Shown here: piece after piece, positions 47,385 through 57,053 of the stretch
How positions within the stretch are numbered: position 1 is the first letter of the stretch
How the letters are laid out: every line of letters begins with the position of its first letter
Position numbers and translations under genes: made by a program
The notes under the pieces: model-generated
What the model was told of the DNA's origin: nothing
The model's input: the letters and a program-made list of their open reading frames with translations, nothing else
Databases searched by the model: none
Assembly: GCA_965223025.1 (NCBI GenBank)
Contig: CBDCVP010000023.1
Coordinates: 3,286,001-3,350,000, forward strand
Origin: JABDMH01 sp965223025
GTDB taxonomy: Bacteria > Bacteroidota > Bacteroidia > Chitinophagales > Saprospiraceae
Length of the DNA: 64,000 nucleotides
Direction of reading: 5' to 3'

Positions 47385-49058
47385 TTAAGGTTCAATACTA
47401 AGGGTACTTCCCAAATCGACAGTGAGGATACCGGCTTGGATGTCCAGAACTCCAGTTATCGTTGCGCTACCATCCACAGTGGTCGATCCACTACTTTGGG
47501 TAAGAGAGGCAATGGTCCCACCTCCAAGATTCACAATTCCAGTATTGGTAACCGCTCCGGAGATGTTACCAGAATTGTGCAAGGTCATTCCAGCCTGAAT
47601 GGTAAGTGGGCCGGTACTACCTAAAGTGCCTGAATTGGTAATGGTAGTACTTGCCCCAGAGTTAGTTGTGATGCCCCCATTGATGGTGCCGGAATTATCG
47701 ATCAAGCCTGTGCCGGAAGCTGAAATGTTGATCGAAGTAGGACTAAACTGACTATTGTTGTCCAATGTACCACCTGCAAAAACCATTCCTCCACCTGTGA
47801 TTGTACCATCGTTGGTCAAGGTACCATTACTCTGACTAAAACCACCCATTGAAGTAAAGGAGGCACCAGCAATCACCTTAGTGGTTGCGGAGTTAGACAA
47901 GAAGCCTACGCTTACTGACCCCGACATGTTCGTTGTACCACTGGAATTTGAAAAATTGCCTCCTGATTGCATAGTTCCGTCCTGCAGGTCGATCGTACCA
48001 CCACTATTGGTTACCGCTCCGGAAATGATACCAGAATTGTTTAAGGTCATTCCAGCCTGAATGATAAGTGAGCCGGTACTACCCAAAGTGCCTGAATTTG
48101 TAATGGTAGTACTTGCCCCAGAGTTAGTTGTGATATCCCCAGTGATGGTGCCGGAATTATCGATCAAGCCAGTGCTGGTAGCCAAAATGTTGATGGAAGG
48201 ATTATTAAACTGACTATTGTTGTCAAATGTACCACCGGTAAAAACCATTCCTCCACCAGTGATTGTACCATCGTTGGTTAAGGTACCATTGCTCTGACCA
48301 AAACCAGCTATTGAGGTCAAGGAAGCACCGGCCGTCACGTTAGTGATTGCAGAGTTAGCCAAGAAGCCTACGCTTACTGTCCCCGACACGTTCGTTGTGC
48401 CAGTGGAGTTTGAGAAATTGCCTCCCGATTGCATAGTTCCGTCCTGCAGGTTGATCGTGCCACCCGCGTTTGTAACTAACCCATTTATTACGCCTTCATT
48501 GTTAAATGTTGCTGAATTGCTGACTTGTCCTAATGATCCACTATTGGTCAGTGTCCCCTTAGAAACGGTTGTTCCGCCTGAGAATGTATTGTTTCCACCT
48601 AGACTAAGTGTTCCAATTCCAGCTTTTGTGAGAGAGCCTGATCCAGGACCATGGTCAATTAGAGCATTGTCTATTTTCACTACGTCACTTCCTTCCACCG
48701 TGATGGTCGATCCATTATCATGAATCGCAAGATCGCCACCATTGACTATATAAGCGTTAACCAGGAAATCCAAATCTGTGATTCCGAGCACACCACTGAC
48801 TGTAATAGTGCCACCAACACCACCAAAATCAGCAGCCGGAGCCGGAGGGCCGACATCGTAGGCTACATTCGAGATACCACCATCGGTGGTCCAGTTTTTA
48901 GTAGTTGCGTCCCAACTGCCAGTGCCACCCTGTATACCTGATGTTGGGTCAGGATCCCAAGCCTGCTGTGCAATAGTAGGTGTATGAAATATGAAAATTC
49001 CAGCCCCAATGAGTACCTTTAAGGCATTAAGTAATATTGGTGTTGCATTCATAAACAT
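47385..49058 (-). CDS. Repeat-rich secreted beta-strand (autotransporter-associated repeat) protein
   Basis: 557 aa, N-terminal signal (about 1-30, ending TIAQQ). The body is Gly/Ser/Thr/Asn-rich with autotransporter-associated beta-strand repeats (GAGTLSLGGNNTFSGGTT type: GIGTLSLGGNNTFSGGTTV near 147-165). Two large units of about 154 residues follow (202-355 and 356-509). Such proteins fold as right-handed beta helices at the surface. There is no autotransporter barrel and no T9SS domain at the C-terminus (it ends SLSIEP), so the anchor or export route is missing or lies elsewhere. The gene lies between the two group II intron fragments. Confidence 0.75.
   Translation of the reverse strand: MFMNATPILLNALKVLIGAGIFIFHTPTIAQQAWDPDPTSGIQGGTGSWDATTKNWTTDGGISNVAYDVGPPAPAADFGGVGGTITVSGVLGITDLDFLVNAYIVNGGDLAIHDNGSTITVEGSDVVKIDNALIDHGPGSGSLTKAGIGTLSLGGNNTFSGGTTVSKGTLTNSGSLGQVSNSATFNNEGVINGLVTNAGGTINLQDGTMQSGGNFSNSTGTTNVSGTVSVGFLANSAITNVTAGASLTSIAGFGQSNGTLTNDGTITGGGMVFTGGTFDNNSQFNNPSINILATSTGLIDNSGTITGDITTNSGASTTITNSGTLGSTGSLIIQAGMTLNNSGIISGAVTNSGGTIDLQDGTMQSGGNFSNSSGTTNMSGSVSVGFLSNSATTKVIAGASFTSMGGFSQSNGTLTNDGTITGGGMVFAGGTLDNNSQFSPTSINISASGTGLIDNSGTINGGITTNSGASTTITNSGTLGSTGPLTIQAGMTLHNSGNISGAVTNTGIVNLGGGTIASLTQSSGSTTVDGSATITGVLDIQAGILTVDLGSTLSIEP
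47532..48455 (-). repeat. Two direct ~462-bp repeats inside the beta-repeat gene
   Basis: Units at about 47994-48455 and 47532-47993 encode near-identical 154-residue blocks starting at (I/N)xLQDGTMQSGGNFSNS. DNA similarity is high, so unequal recombination could change the copy number. Confidence 0.75.
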
Positions 49059-49284
49059 AGGTTTTTTTCTATTTCTGGTATAGGAGTAATCAATGCAATT
49101 ATCATCAAGCTATTTTTTATCAGTTCTCATAGGCTGACAACATCGATCCACTTTAACTGCGATAAATCCCCTAATACGACTTAGGCACTACCAAAGGTAA
49201 TGCGGAAATAGGATGATTTATCACCCATTCGGGTGATATTGAAATACCGAAATCCAAACAACTACTAATCGGGTATATTAAGCG

Positions 49285-49437
49285 TCTTATCATGTTTCTG
49301 TTCGTTGCAACAACTGTTTGCTCACGCTTCCTTCGGATTCCACCCCACGATGGACACCCTTGCCCTCAACTTATGGTTCGTACTAGCTCGCCCATTAGGG
49401 ACTTTAACCCTTGATAATGATACCATGCATGGCAAAC
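49285..49437 (-). ncRNA. Group II intron 5' fragment (domain I)
   Basis: The minus strand reads GGGTTAAAGTCCC, then GGCAAGGGTGTCCATCG, GGTGGAATCCGAAGGAAGC and CGAACAGAAAC in this order. These are the conserved domain I blocks of a large group of bacterial group II introns. The 5' edge (GTTTGCC, in place of GTGYG) starts right at the end of the tRNA-Ser terminator T-run. No reverse-transcriptase gene follows in the window. Confidence 0.7.
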
Positions 49438-49463
49438 AAAAAAGCCCGCCGAATAGCGGGCTT
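49437..49463 (-). terminator. Rho-independent terminator of tRNA-Ser
   Basis: AAGCCCGC (minus strand), six-base loop, GCGGGCTT, then six Ts. It lies 16 bp downstream of the tRNA 3' end. Confidence 0.85.
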
Positions 49464-49477
49464 GATCAACTTCTGTG

Positions 49478-49566
49478 CGGTGAGGGCGGGATTCGAACCC
49501 GCGGTACCCTGTTAAGAGTACGCCGGTTTAGCAAACCGGTGGTTTCAGCCACTCACCCACCTCACC
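49478..49566 (-). tRNA. tRNA-Ser (anticodon GCT)
   Basis: 89 nt. Acceptor GGTGAGG/CCTCACC, D stem GGTG/CCAC, anticodon arm CCGGT-TTGCTAA-ACCGG, a long variable arm typical of serine tRNAs, and T arm GCGGG-TTCGAAT-CCCGC. CCA is not encoded. It reads AGC/AGU serine codons. Confidence 0.95.
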
Positions 49567-49758
49567 CAAGTACATGAGTCGCGGCTCAAAACAGCGCTCA
49601 AAGATAAAACAGTCAGAGAACTATTCAAAAATTCAATATTTCTGTTTTTATCGACCTTCACACTGTTTATTTGCTACTTTCTGGCCCTTGAACGTCACTT
49701 CTTACTGGCCCCTCTACCAAAGTTGAATGCCACATCCTATTTGCGACCATGATCCATT

Positions 49759-51333
49759 TCAATGCGTGCCATCCCATGAGGACTTCTGAATGTGGTAGGT
49801 ATTCGGTCGGTTGGCGTCATCTGGCCAAACTCGAGAGATAACGATGATCGTGAGTAGGTTTGCAAGCATGGCCATAGTGCGAAATGGTATGGTGATGATC
49901 CCATCCTCAATGGGGTAAGGTAGCCATGTTGGCAGCCCAAAAGCAGCTTCGCCTCCACCCAATCTAAGCACCAATGCCAAAACGAAACCAAAGAAGGCAC
50001 CACGGTAGTTGGCCTTCGGATCGAATAGAGCTGTAGTCAAAGCTGGAAAAAGAAGGCAATAGACAAAATCACTGCACAGCACCCACAACTCATAAATACT
50101 GGTCACTTTCAAAGCTATGAGGGTGGTGGTGATGCCCACAATCCAGATGATCTTCCTCATCAACACCATCCGCGAAACTTTTGGTTGATCTGTACTTGGG
50201 GCTATAACATTCCAGGCCGTTAGTGAGGCTGCAGACAAGATCGATGAATCGGCTGACGACATGACTGCTGCGGCTACTGCACCAAGGCCTACGACTGCCA
50301 CTGTCGGGGAAGTAAGATTTTGTATGACATACGGAAGTGCATGGGCACCAGTCTCAGGACCTTGTAGACCCAAACTAGCCCAATCCGTAATTTCTGCAGT
50401 CATACCAATCAGGACAGGTGGAATAGCTGCCAGCAGACAAACGACGCCAGAGAAGATCGAAAGTAAGATCGCCACCCTGACAGTCTTTGCTGCCAATACT
50501 CGCTGGAAGTAGACTTGCCACGGTATTCCTCCCAGTACCAACAACAAGGCACTGTCCCACCACAACGCCCACGAAGCCCCTAACACATCTCTAGTTGGGA
50601 ACAAAGATCCTTCTCCTTCCATGTGTTCGCGATAAGTCAACCAAGTCTCCGCCACCGATCGATCTCCGGCGAAGATGACCATTAGTACTAATCCAAGACC
50701 CAGCATCAGGACAACCATCTGGATGACGTCGGTGGCTGCCACAGACCACAGGCCACCGATTGAGGTATAAAAAATCACTACCATTGCTGACAGTACAATC
50801 GCGACCGATGCATCGATACCCATGATCAGACTGAATGTCGATCCCAAAGCCACCAAAATCGCCGCTGACCAAAAGACGTCGCCCAATAAAGCTGGAACAT
50901 AAAAAAGCAAGTTTAGTCGCCGGCCAAATTTTTCTTCCAACGGATCCAACATGGTGGTGTAGCCGCGTCGTCGCATAGGACCAGCAAAGCACAACCCGCC
51001 CACAATCAGGCTGAGCGCGTAGCCCCATGGAGCCTGTACCCAAACCAGTCCGGAGGTATACGTATACTCTGCGGTGCCGTTGATAAAACCACCACCCACC
51101 CAGGTGGCACTCATGGTAAAAACAGCCATCCACAAAGGCAAAGACTTGTGAGCAAGCAGATGATCGTTCTTTTTCCTTTGCCCAGAGGTCACTGCCACCA
51201 GAAATATAATCAAGTAAAATCCCACCATCGATAGGTAGGCTGGCCACACGACATCACCGAAATAGTCGATGGCTACGCCGGCAAACACCAATATGAGTAT
51301 GAGTCCCAGTGACTGACGAACCGTTGCACTCAT
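49759..51333 (-). CDS. Sodium:solute symporter, choline transporter-like
   Basis: 524 aa, about 13 membrane helices of the SSS (LeuT-like) family. The segments TWVGGGFINGTAEYTY, APWGYALSLIVGG and MLDPLEEKFG resemble high-affinity choline transporters of the CHT type. It should take up choline with Na+. The neighbouring divergent phosphatidylcholine synthase gene, 109 bp away, supports choline as substrate, which remains an inference. Confidence 0.8.
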   Translation of the reverse strand: MSATVRQSLGLILILVFAGVAIDYFGDVVWPAYLSMVGFYLIIFLVAVTSGQRKKNDHLLAHKSLPLWMAVFTMSATWVGGGFINGTAEYTYTSGLVWVQAPWGYALSLIVGGLCFAGPMRRRGYTTMLDPLEEKFGRRLNLLFYVPALLGDVFWSAAILVALGSTFSLIMGIDASVAIVLSAMVVIFYTSIGGLWSVAATDVIQMVVLMLGLGLVLMVIFAGDRSVAETWLTYREHMEGEGSLFPTRDVLGASWALWWDSALLLVLGGIPWQVYFQRVLAAKTVRVAILLSIFSGVVCLLAAIPPVLIGMTAEITDWASLGLQGPETGAHALPYVIQNLTSPTVAVVGLGAVAAAVMSSADSSILSAASLTAWNVIAPSTDQPKVSRMVLMRKIIWIVGITTTLIALKVTSIYELWVLCSDFVYCLLFPALTTALFDPKANYRGAFFGFVLALVLRLGGGEAAFGLPTWLPYPIEDGIITIPFRTMAMLANLLTIIVISRVWPDDANRPNTYHIQKSSWDGTH

Positions 51334-51442
51334 TTATGTTAAGTCTCTCATGAACCGGCAAAAGATAAGTGTATTTTCACTGATTGAATTTGTCACCCTT
51401 AAATTTGAAGCATAAGAGAGTTTCTTCACAAAAGTAAAAATC

Positions 51443-52144
51443 GTGACAAGCGAAAAAATGTTGGCTTGGCTGGTCCACCTCTACACAGCATCCGGAAGCG
51501 TCTTTGCTTTTCTAGCATTGCTGCAGATCAACCATCACCATTGGTCTCAGGCAATGGCCTGGCTCTTACTCTGCTTATTCATCGATGGTACGGATGGTTT
51601 CTTGGCAAGAAAATGGAAGGTCGGAACAGTCCTGCCCACTATGGACGGAACCCAAATCGACCATGTCATAGACTTTCTCGCCTACGCCTTCATTCCAGCC
51701 TGCTTCATCTACGAATCCGGTATGGTCCATGAGTCGCTGGCTCTCCCTACGGTAATCTATGTGCTGGTGATTTCCGCAATGTACTATGGTAAAAAAGGCA
51801 TGGTATCAGAGGAACAACACTTCAATGGGTTTCCAGTACTTTGGAATCTGGTGGTATTTTATGCCTTCTTTGTTTTTCGTTTCGGAGAGATGTTCAACCT
51901 AATCATGATAGCACTTTTTGGCATATTGCATTTCATACCGATCAAGGTGTCTTATCCCAGTCACAATTTAAGCCGAAGCAAAATCCCATTTATCCTAAGT
52001 TTTGTCATGATTGTCGTGCTACTCGCCATCTTGTATCTCTACCCCATGCAGAATATCTGGCTGACCACAGTAGCTGTGTCCGCATTCATTTACTTCATCT
52101 ATTTGTCGATCAAATATACTTGGCTATCCGATAAATCGGCATGA
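51443..52144 (+). CDS. pcs: Phosphatidylcholine synthase, CDP-alcohol phosphatidyltransferase family
   Basis: 233 aa, about eight membrane helices. The catalytic motif D-G-x2-D-G-x2-A-R is split as DGTDGFLARKWKV near 52, then DGTQIDHVIDFLAYAFIPA, where Pcs enzymes have the extended D-x3-D form. HLYTASGSVFAFLALL at the N-terminus is typical of Pcs. The enzyme joins CDP-diacylglycerol and choline to make phosphatidylcholine in one step in the inner membrane. Together with the divergent transporter it forms a choline-to-membrane-lipid unit. The true start may be the GTG/ATG near 51443. Confidence 0.82.
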   Translation: MTSEKMLAWLVHLYTASGSVFAFLALLQINHHHWSQAMAWLLLCLFIDGTDGFLARKWKVGTVLPTMDGTQIDHVIDFLAYAFIPACFIYESGMVHESLALPTVIYVLVISAMYYGKKGMVSEEQHFNGFPVLWNLVVFYAFFVFRFGEMFNLIMIALFGILHFIPIKVSYPSHNLSRSKIPFILSFVMIVVLLAILYLYPMQNIWLTTVAVSAFIYFIYLSIKYTWLSDKSA

Positions 52145-53796
52145 GATACCATGGTCGCAATAAGACTCATTCAGATCGTTTCAATATATAGCAGCAGGCT
52201 TTAAAGTCCTAAAAAAAACCGGAACTGGTTGTGCTTTAGTTTGACGGTGTTGGCTGATGTATGTTCTCCTGCCTAATCCCCCGGTTTAGGCCCATTGCCA
52301 ATTCATCTGATTTGTGTTATGAAAACAAGCCATCGAACTTCATGTGCCCATAGAGAAGTGAGGCATAGTAAAGTGGCTATCAGGCTTATCGACCAAATAT
52401 TATTCGTTACAATACTTTTATTCCCATCACACTGGCACTAATGTTTTTCCATGGTCTTTCCACATTTTACCTGATCGGCAGATCATCCCAAAAAATCTTA
52501 CGGATGAATATGATTGGTGCAGGGTTCTTTCTTGTGATATTTACCATCAGTGACAAACTTGATTCAGATCTATATTTTTGTGAGAGATGGCCCTTGAGAA
52601 ACTCGAAAAATCGGTAGAAGATATAGTGCAATTGGATAGCCATTGCCCCATTATGGAGTTTCGGATCGTCGAAGATCATACGCGCTCGCACCTGAAATCA
52701 AAGCTACTACAACATTGAAATGTCCTAGATCGCGAAGTACTTTTTTACGAATCCGTTTCATTGGAAGATTGACTACCTAATTGTCTCTTTGTACCATGGG
52801 AAGACGCTGATTTTTCAACACAGGGAGCCTTAGCATCACCCGACCAAAGAATGGAGGAGTCAATAAAAAAGAAGGAGATAACCCGAAAGTCATCTCCCCT
52901 TTTTTAGTTGCCTATCACCGCTCAGGCGATCTATCATCTTTACCTAAGTAAAGGTTTTAGACCAGGTGATGAGCATCCAAAATTTCGGGCGTATTTTATC
53001 ACTGGGATAATCCCCGCCCAATCGCATAGCTACCGAAGTAGTATACAATCAAGGTACTGAATAAATCATCTCCTCCTCTGATCTGGTTTTTGCAAACCTG
53101 AAAAGACGTTGGGATGAGTATTCGAATGACCTCAATTCAGCCAACATGTTTGACATTTTATCTCGCGATCCACTAAGTTGTCATAACCTTTCAGCCATTG
53201 ACAACGGGAAAGCTCGAAAGCGACATATAGATTATACGTGCAATCCCTCAGGGAGGGTTACTTTATCTACATAGTGTTCTATAGAGGTCGGTATTGGGCA
53301 AAACAATAGTACACCTTAGATGCTTTATGTTCAGCCTTTTCCATCTATCAACCATGCAGATATAGAATGTCACATCGCTGGCTTAAAACACCTACCTTCT
53401 GGTGATAAAAGGCAGATATCATGTTTCATGCCTGACACGAATTAATAGCTTGAGTTGTGAGCACATCAATTTTCAGGAAACAGTACTTGAGGCGCCAGGC
53501 ATTTTTCGTTTTTGACTGAGAAGTAGCTTTCTACGAACTCTTATTGTCTTTATAAATATATGTGATTACACCATATATTCAAAACAAAAATTCAGAAATA
53601 TTTTGATTTTTTCGGGTTCAGCCACATTATCTACCAGACAGTTGCCATAAATACAAGATAATCAATTGTCAAACAACAAGTAACATATGAAAACTAGCGA
53701 GGATCTATTACTGCTTGAAACGCATAGATGGAATGAGATTGTGGGAGCGCAGACGGGAAACTACCAACAATTTTCAACAGTATGGACTCGCAAGAC
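52145..53796. other. 1.65-kb stretch without a convincing gene
   Basis: All six frames are short or broken. A hairpin near 52872-52906 looks like a terminator. A 38-codon plus-strand frame near 53687 (MKTSEDLLLLETHR) is too short to judge. The stretch is probably the relic of a lost gene or genes; I recognise no protein fragment. Confidence 0.5.
52872..52906 (+). terminator. Candidate terminator hairpin in gene-free stretch
   Basis: GGAGATAAC pairs with GTCATCTCC (one mismatch), followed by CCTTTTTT. No gene lies within 700 bp upstream on this strand, so it may be left over from a decayed gene. Confidence 0.45.
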
Positions 53797-56700
53797 CTAG
53801 TGCACAACCAGATGGCGCACCAAAGTTCTGCCCCGGTCATTACTGAGTCTCAAATGGTACATACCTGACGTCAAGGTAGCTAGGTCCAGGTCGATGTTTG
53901 CTTGCTTGCGATGCATACGATGATCCTTATGCAACACCACTCTACCATATAAATCGATGATGCTGATTTTATAATTTCCGGGCTCAGCTGCTATCTCAAG
54001 ATACAGATGCTGTCCCATCACTGGATTTGGATAGAGGTTGACTTGCGCACTCAATGAGTTGAGTTGTAAATCTGCAGTTGTAGCATCTAAGACAAACTCA
54101 TATTCTCTTGCACAGCCGATTTCATCAGTGATGGTAACCATGTAGGTTCCCTCCGACACACTATCAAGGCTTGCTTCCTGACTACCATTGCTCCATGAAT
54201 AGGTCAGTGCGCCCATGCCTCCTGAGACTGTCGGTGTGATGGATCCTACATTGCTTTCATTCAATCTCAATTTTACGCTCTCCAACACAATGGGATCTGC
54301 CAAACTTACCCTCAATAACAAAATGGTATCGCACACACCACCGTCCAGGGTGTCACGGAATAAATCAGCATCCTTGTAGGTCTTTCCTTTAATGACCAAT
54401 GAATCACCAAAACACAAGGTAGTGTCAATAGTGCGTGAGAGGAATGGCACAAATTCAACCCGGGCCTTGATGATGGAATCACAACCTCCATGAGCCAATA
54501 GGGAATCGATATAAATACCTGTACTAGTGACCGTATCACCACCAAAAAACAAGGTGTCGCCTGTACATAAGGTAATATCGAATTCTTCATCGTACTTCTC
54601 CACTACCACTACTTCGAGTTCTACGATGGAGTCGCAGCCATTCTCTGTCATCAGTGAATCCACGTAAATTCCCTCCATCCTGATCACCGTATCTCCAAAG
54701 ACAATGGAATCGCCCGCACAGATCACCTGCTGCTCGAAGTATCTATCTGTGGACGGAATCGATAGATTTAAAACAAAAGTTGAGTCACAGCCAATGCTGT
54801 TGGTGGTGGCATCCACATAGGTCCCAGACTCAGAATATGTCACACCCCTAAATTCATAAGTCTCTCCCAAACACAACGATACACTGGTCACAGAAAGCGA
54901 TGTGTCCAGCACTGTGAGATCTGTAAAGAAAATCGAATCACATCCATAAACTGATTGGAGTGTATCTTTGAAAATGCCCGATTCCGTATGTGCAAAATGC
55001 CCGATAAATAGTGTATCTCCGGCACAGATCGAATCTACCCTGATTTTTTCGAAGGCAGGCCGCACCACGAGCTCTAAATGAACAATGGAGTCGCAGCCAT
55101 CTTGTGAGGACAAAGTATCTGTATAAGTGCCTGACTCAGTAATCACTTGACCGGCAAACATAACCTGGTCTGATTGACAGATGGTATCTAGCAGGGTGGT
55201 ATCATAAACCGGCAACACAGTCAAGTCGATCAAGAAAACAGAATCACAGGTGGCAGGATCATTTACAATAATAGTGTCCGTGTAATTTCCAGTTTCAAAA
55301 TATGGCATCTTGTTGACCATGATGGTATCCCCAAAACAAATCGAATCTACTACCACCACCTGATTAAAAGGACAATTCATGATCAGCAGAATTTCTTCGG
55401 AAAAAAGCGACAATGCCGGCCATCCATCGTTTTTTACTATGGCATAATAAATACCCTCATCCAGTGCATTGATGTTGCTGACCGTAAATTTATTCACCGC
55501 TCTAGCATCTACAAATTCCTCATTCAAAAACCATTGGTAGGTGTTATCACCAAAACCTTCATCTTCAATCAAGTCAAAGGTCACATCGTCATTGATGGTG
55601 GCAATGATGGTATCTGGCATGATAATGCGCCGTTGAGGAGCATAATTAAAATCAGTGATGGATAATCCGTTGATAGCCTCCAAATCTTGGAAAGTAAAAT
55701 AATTAAAGTGTGTGGTCAAGATCTGCAGACTTGCAAGCATAGACGCATCAAGATGACTATGCACAAGTAAATTGCTGTCGAGATATAGTTCTTCTAAGCT
55801 CTGGAGTGCCGCAAGAGATGGCAACGTGTCGGTAAAGGAATTATCTGATAAATCCAACACCTCCAATTCGGTCAACGTGCTAAAATCAGGAATCTCACCT
55901 TCGAATAGATTGCCATCCAGGTTGAGAACTTCCAATTTCGTGTTTTCGGCAAAAGAGCTGATCTGGCCGCCAAAATTACAATTGGAAACGTCCAAATGCC
56001 TTAACTGGGTCAGCCGACCCAGATTAGGCAATGGACCCGCAAAATTATTATCATTTACGCGCAGTCGATCCAGTAGGCTGGATCTTCTAAAGTTGGGTAA
56101 AAAACCCGTAAAGTTATTATCTGACAGATCGAGCACAAATAGCGTAGTCAGGTTGCCCAACTCGGGTACATTAAAACCTAGGTTATTGCTGTGGACATCC
56201 AAAGTAATCAGCTCCTCGACATGATCAAAATCCGGTAACATACCATCCAAATTGTTGTTGGACAGCAGCAAGTTGATGAGATTTCCCATATGCGAAAAAT
56301 TGGGGATACCACCACTCAGTTCGTTAAAACTCAGCTTTAGGGTCACTAGCGAAGGCATGCCACTAAAATCGGGGATTCCCCCAGTTAGCTGATTTCTTGA
56401 GAGATCCAGGTTGTTGAGGTTAGGGAGGTCAAAATCTCGAAGACCTCCATCCAGCATATTGTTCTGAAGCTCTAAGAAAACCAGGTTCTTCATCTGTGTA
56501 AATGACGGTAGGCCCTCCCTAAGGAAATTGCTGGATAGCCTTAAGATATTGAGTGCTGGCAGATTTAAGCTAGGTATCGACCCTTTCAGGTTATTATTGC
56601 TCAGGTTGATGACCACCACCTGGCCACTGTCATTGAGCGTTACACCTTTCCAGGTGCTCATTGAATTGCTCAACTCCCATGACTCAAACCATGCATCTCC

Positions 56701-56823
56701 TTCAGTATTGTTATAGAGTTTGACCAGCTCTAAGGAATCTGCAGAGCGATCCACAAACACATCTGCATATAGGGATGAGATAAGTGTGCACACAAGTGCA
56801 GCTACTGCCAATAACCGGTTCAT
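53797..56823 (-). CDS. Leucine-rich-repeat surface protein with T9SS sorting domain
   Basis: 1,008 aa. Signal peptide to about residue 20. About 13 LRR units (residues 60-380) of the plant-receptor type (LxxLxLSxNxLxGxIPxF). An Ig-like segment follows (about 400-480). Then seven repeats of about 50 residues each centred on GCDSI (TCDSVF, GCDSIV, GCDSIF, GCDSTF, GCDSIV, GCDSII, VCDTIL). A T9SS type A domain starts at LYPNPVMG. It should be a surface adhesin-like protein; its ligand is unknown. A terminator is not obvious. Confidence 0.9.
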   Translation of the reverse strand: MNRLLAVAALVCTLISSLYADVFVDRSADSLELVKLYNNTEGDAWFESWELSNSMSTWKGVTLNDSGQVVVINLSNNNLKGSIPSLNLPALNILRLSSNFLREGLPSFTQMKNLVFLELQNNMLDGGLRDFDLPNLNNLDLSRNQLTGGIPDFSGMPSLVTLKLSFNELSGGIPNFSHMGNLINLLLSNNNLDGMLPDFDHVEELITLDVHSNNLGFNVPELGNLTTLFVLDLSDNNFTGFLPNFRRSSLLDRLRVNDNNFAGPLPNLGRLTQLRHLDVSNCNFGGQISSFAENTKLEVLNLDGNLFEGEIPDFSTLTELEVLDLSDNSFTDTLPSLAALQSLEELYLDSNLLVHSHLDASMLASLQILTTHFNYFTFQDLEAINGLSITDFNYAPQRRIIMPDTIIATINDDVTFDLIEDEGFGDNTYQWFLNEEFVDARAVNKFTVSNINALDEGIYYAIVKNDGWPALSLFSEEILLIMNCPFNQVVVVDSICFGDTIMVNKMPYFETGNYTDTIIVNDPATCDSVFLIDLTVLPVYDTTLLDTICQSDQVMFAGQVITESGTYTDTLSSQDGCDSIVHLELVVRPAFEKIRVDSICAGDTLFIGHFAHTESGIFKDTLQSVYGCDSIFFTDLTVLDTSLSVTSVSLCLGETYEFRGVTYSESGTYVDATTNSIGCDSTFVLNLSIPSTDRYFEQQVICAGDSIVFGDTVIRMEGIYVDSLMTENGCDSIVELEVVVVEKYDEEFDITLCTGDTLFFGGDTVTSTGIYIDSLLAHGGCDSIIKARVEFVPFLSRTIDTTLCFGDSLVIKGKTYKDADLFRDTLDGGVCDTILLLRVSLADPIVLESVKLRLNESNVGSITPTVSGGMGALTYSWSNGSQEASLDSVSEGTYMVTITDEIGCAREYEFVLDATTADLQLNSLSAQVNLYPNPVMGQHLYLEIAAEPGNYKISIIDLYGRVVLHKDHRMHRKQANIDLDLATLTSGMYHLRLSNDRGRTLVRHLVVH

Positions 56824-56943
56824 AGTCGTAGTTTTCTTTCTTAGACGGCTAAGATAAACATTTTTTACACATTAAAAATTACTTTAAAGTGTAATACCCT
56901 TCGTTACCAATGAACTAATATTTGGACATCCACATCAAACCAT

Positions 56944-56978
56944 TAAAAAGGGATTGTGACTAGATAGTCACAATCCCC
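56944..56978 (-). terminator. Terminator of the lipoprotein gene
   Basis: A perfect 12-bp stem (GGGATTGTGACT, loop of four, AGTCACAATCCC) at 56950-56977, followed on the minus strand by TTTTTAATG. It lies about 75 bp after the stop at 57054. Confidence 0.8.
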
Positions 56979-57053
56979 AAAATACACTTATCAATAATCA
57001 GATCACTATAGTCTTATAAGTTCGGCCTGATCGATATTGGCTTGCCCTTGGCC

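Larger units (their letters stand above)
49059..49758. other. Non-protein stretch with tRNA, terminator and intron relic
   Basis: 700 bp holding tRNA-Ser(GCT), its terminator and a group II intron 5' fragment (each listed). At 49186-49212 a 27-bp stretch (ACTACCAAAGGTAATGCGG core) nearly repeats the start of apbE at 39293-39318 and on the minus strand reads YFRITFGSA. The part between tRNA-Ser and 49758 shows nothing else. Confidence 0.55.

Noticed and set aside
49305..49577. 90-codon plus-strand frame across tRNA-Ser
   Set aside because: It covers the tRNA gene and the intron relic on the opposite strand; both explain the sequence better.
52467..52691. 74-codon minus-strand frame in the gene-free stretch
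   Set aside because: No recognisable motif, no leader, and no neighbouring gene to support it.
53687..53803. 38-codon plus-strand frame (MKTSEDLLLLETHR)
   Set aside because: Too short, no homology I recognise, and its end lies at the 3' end of the LRR gene.
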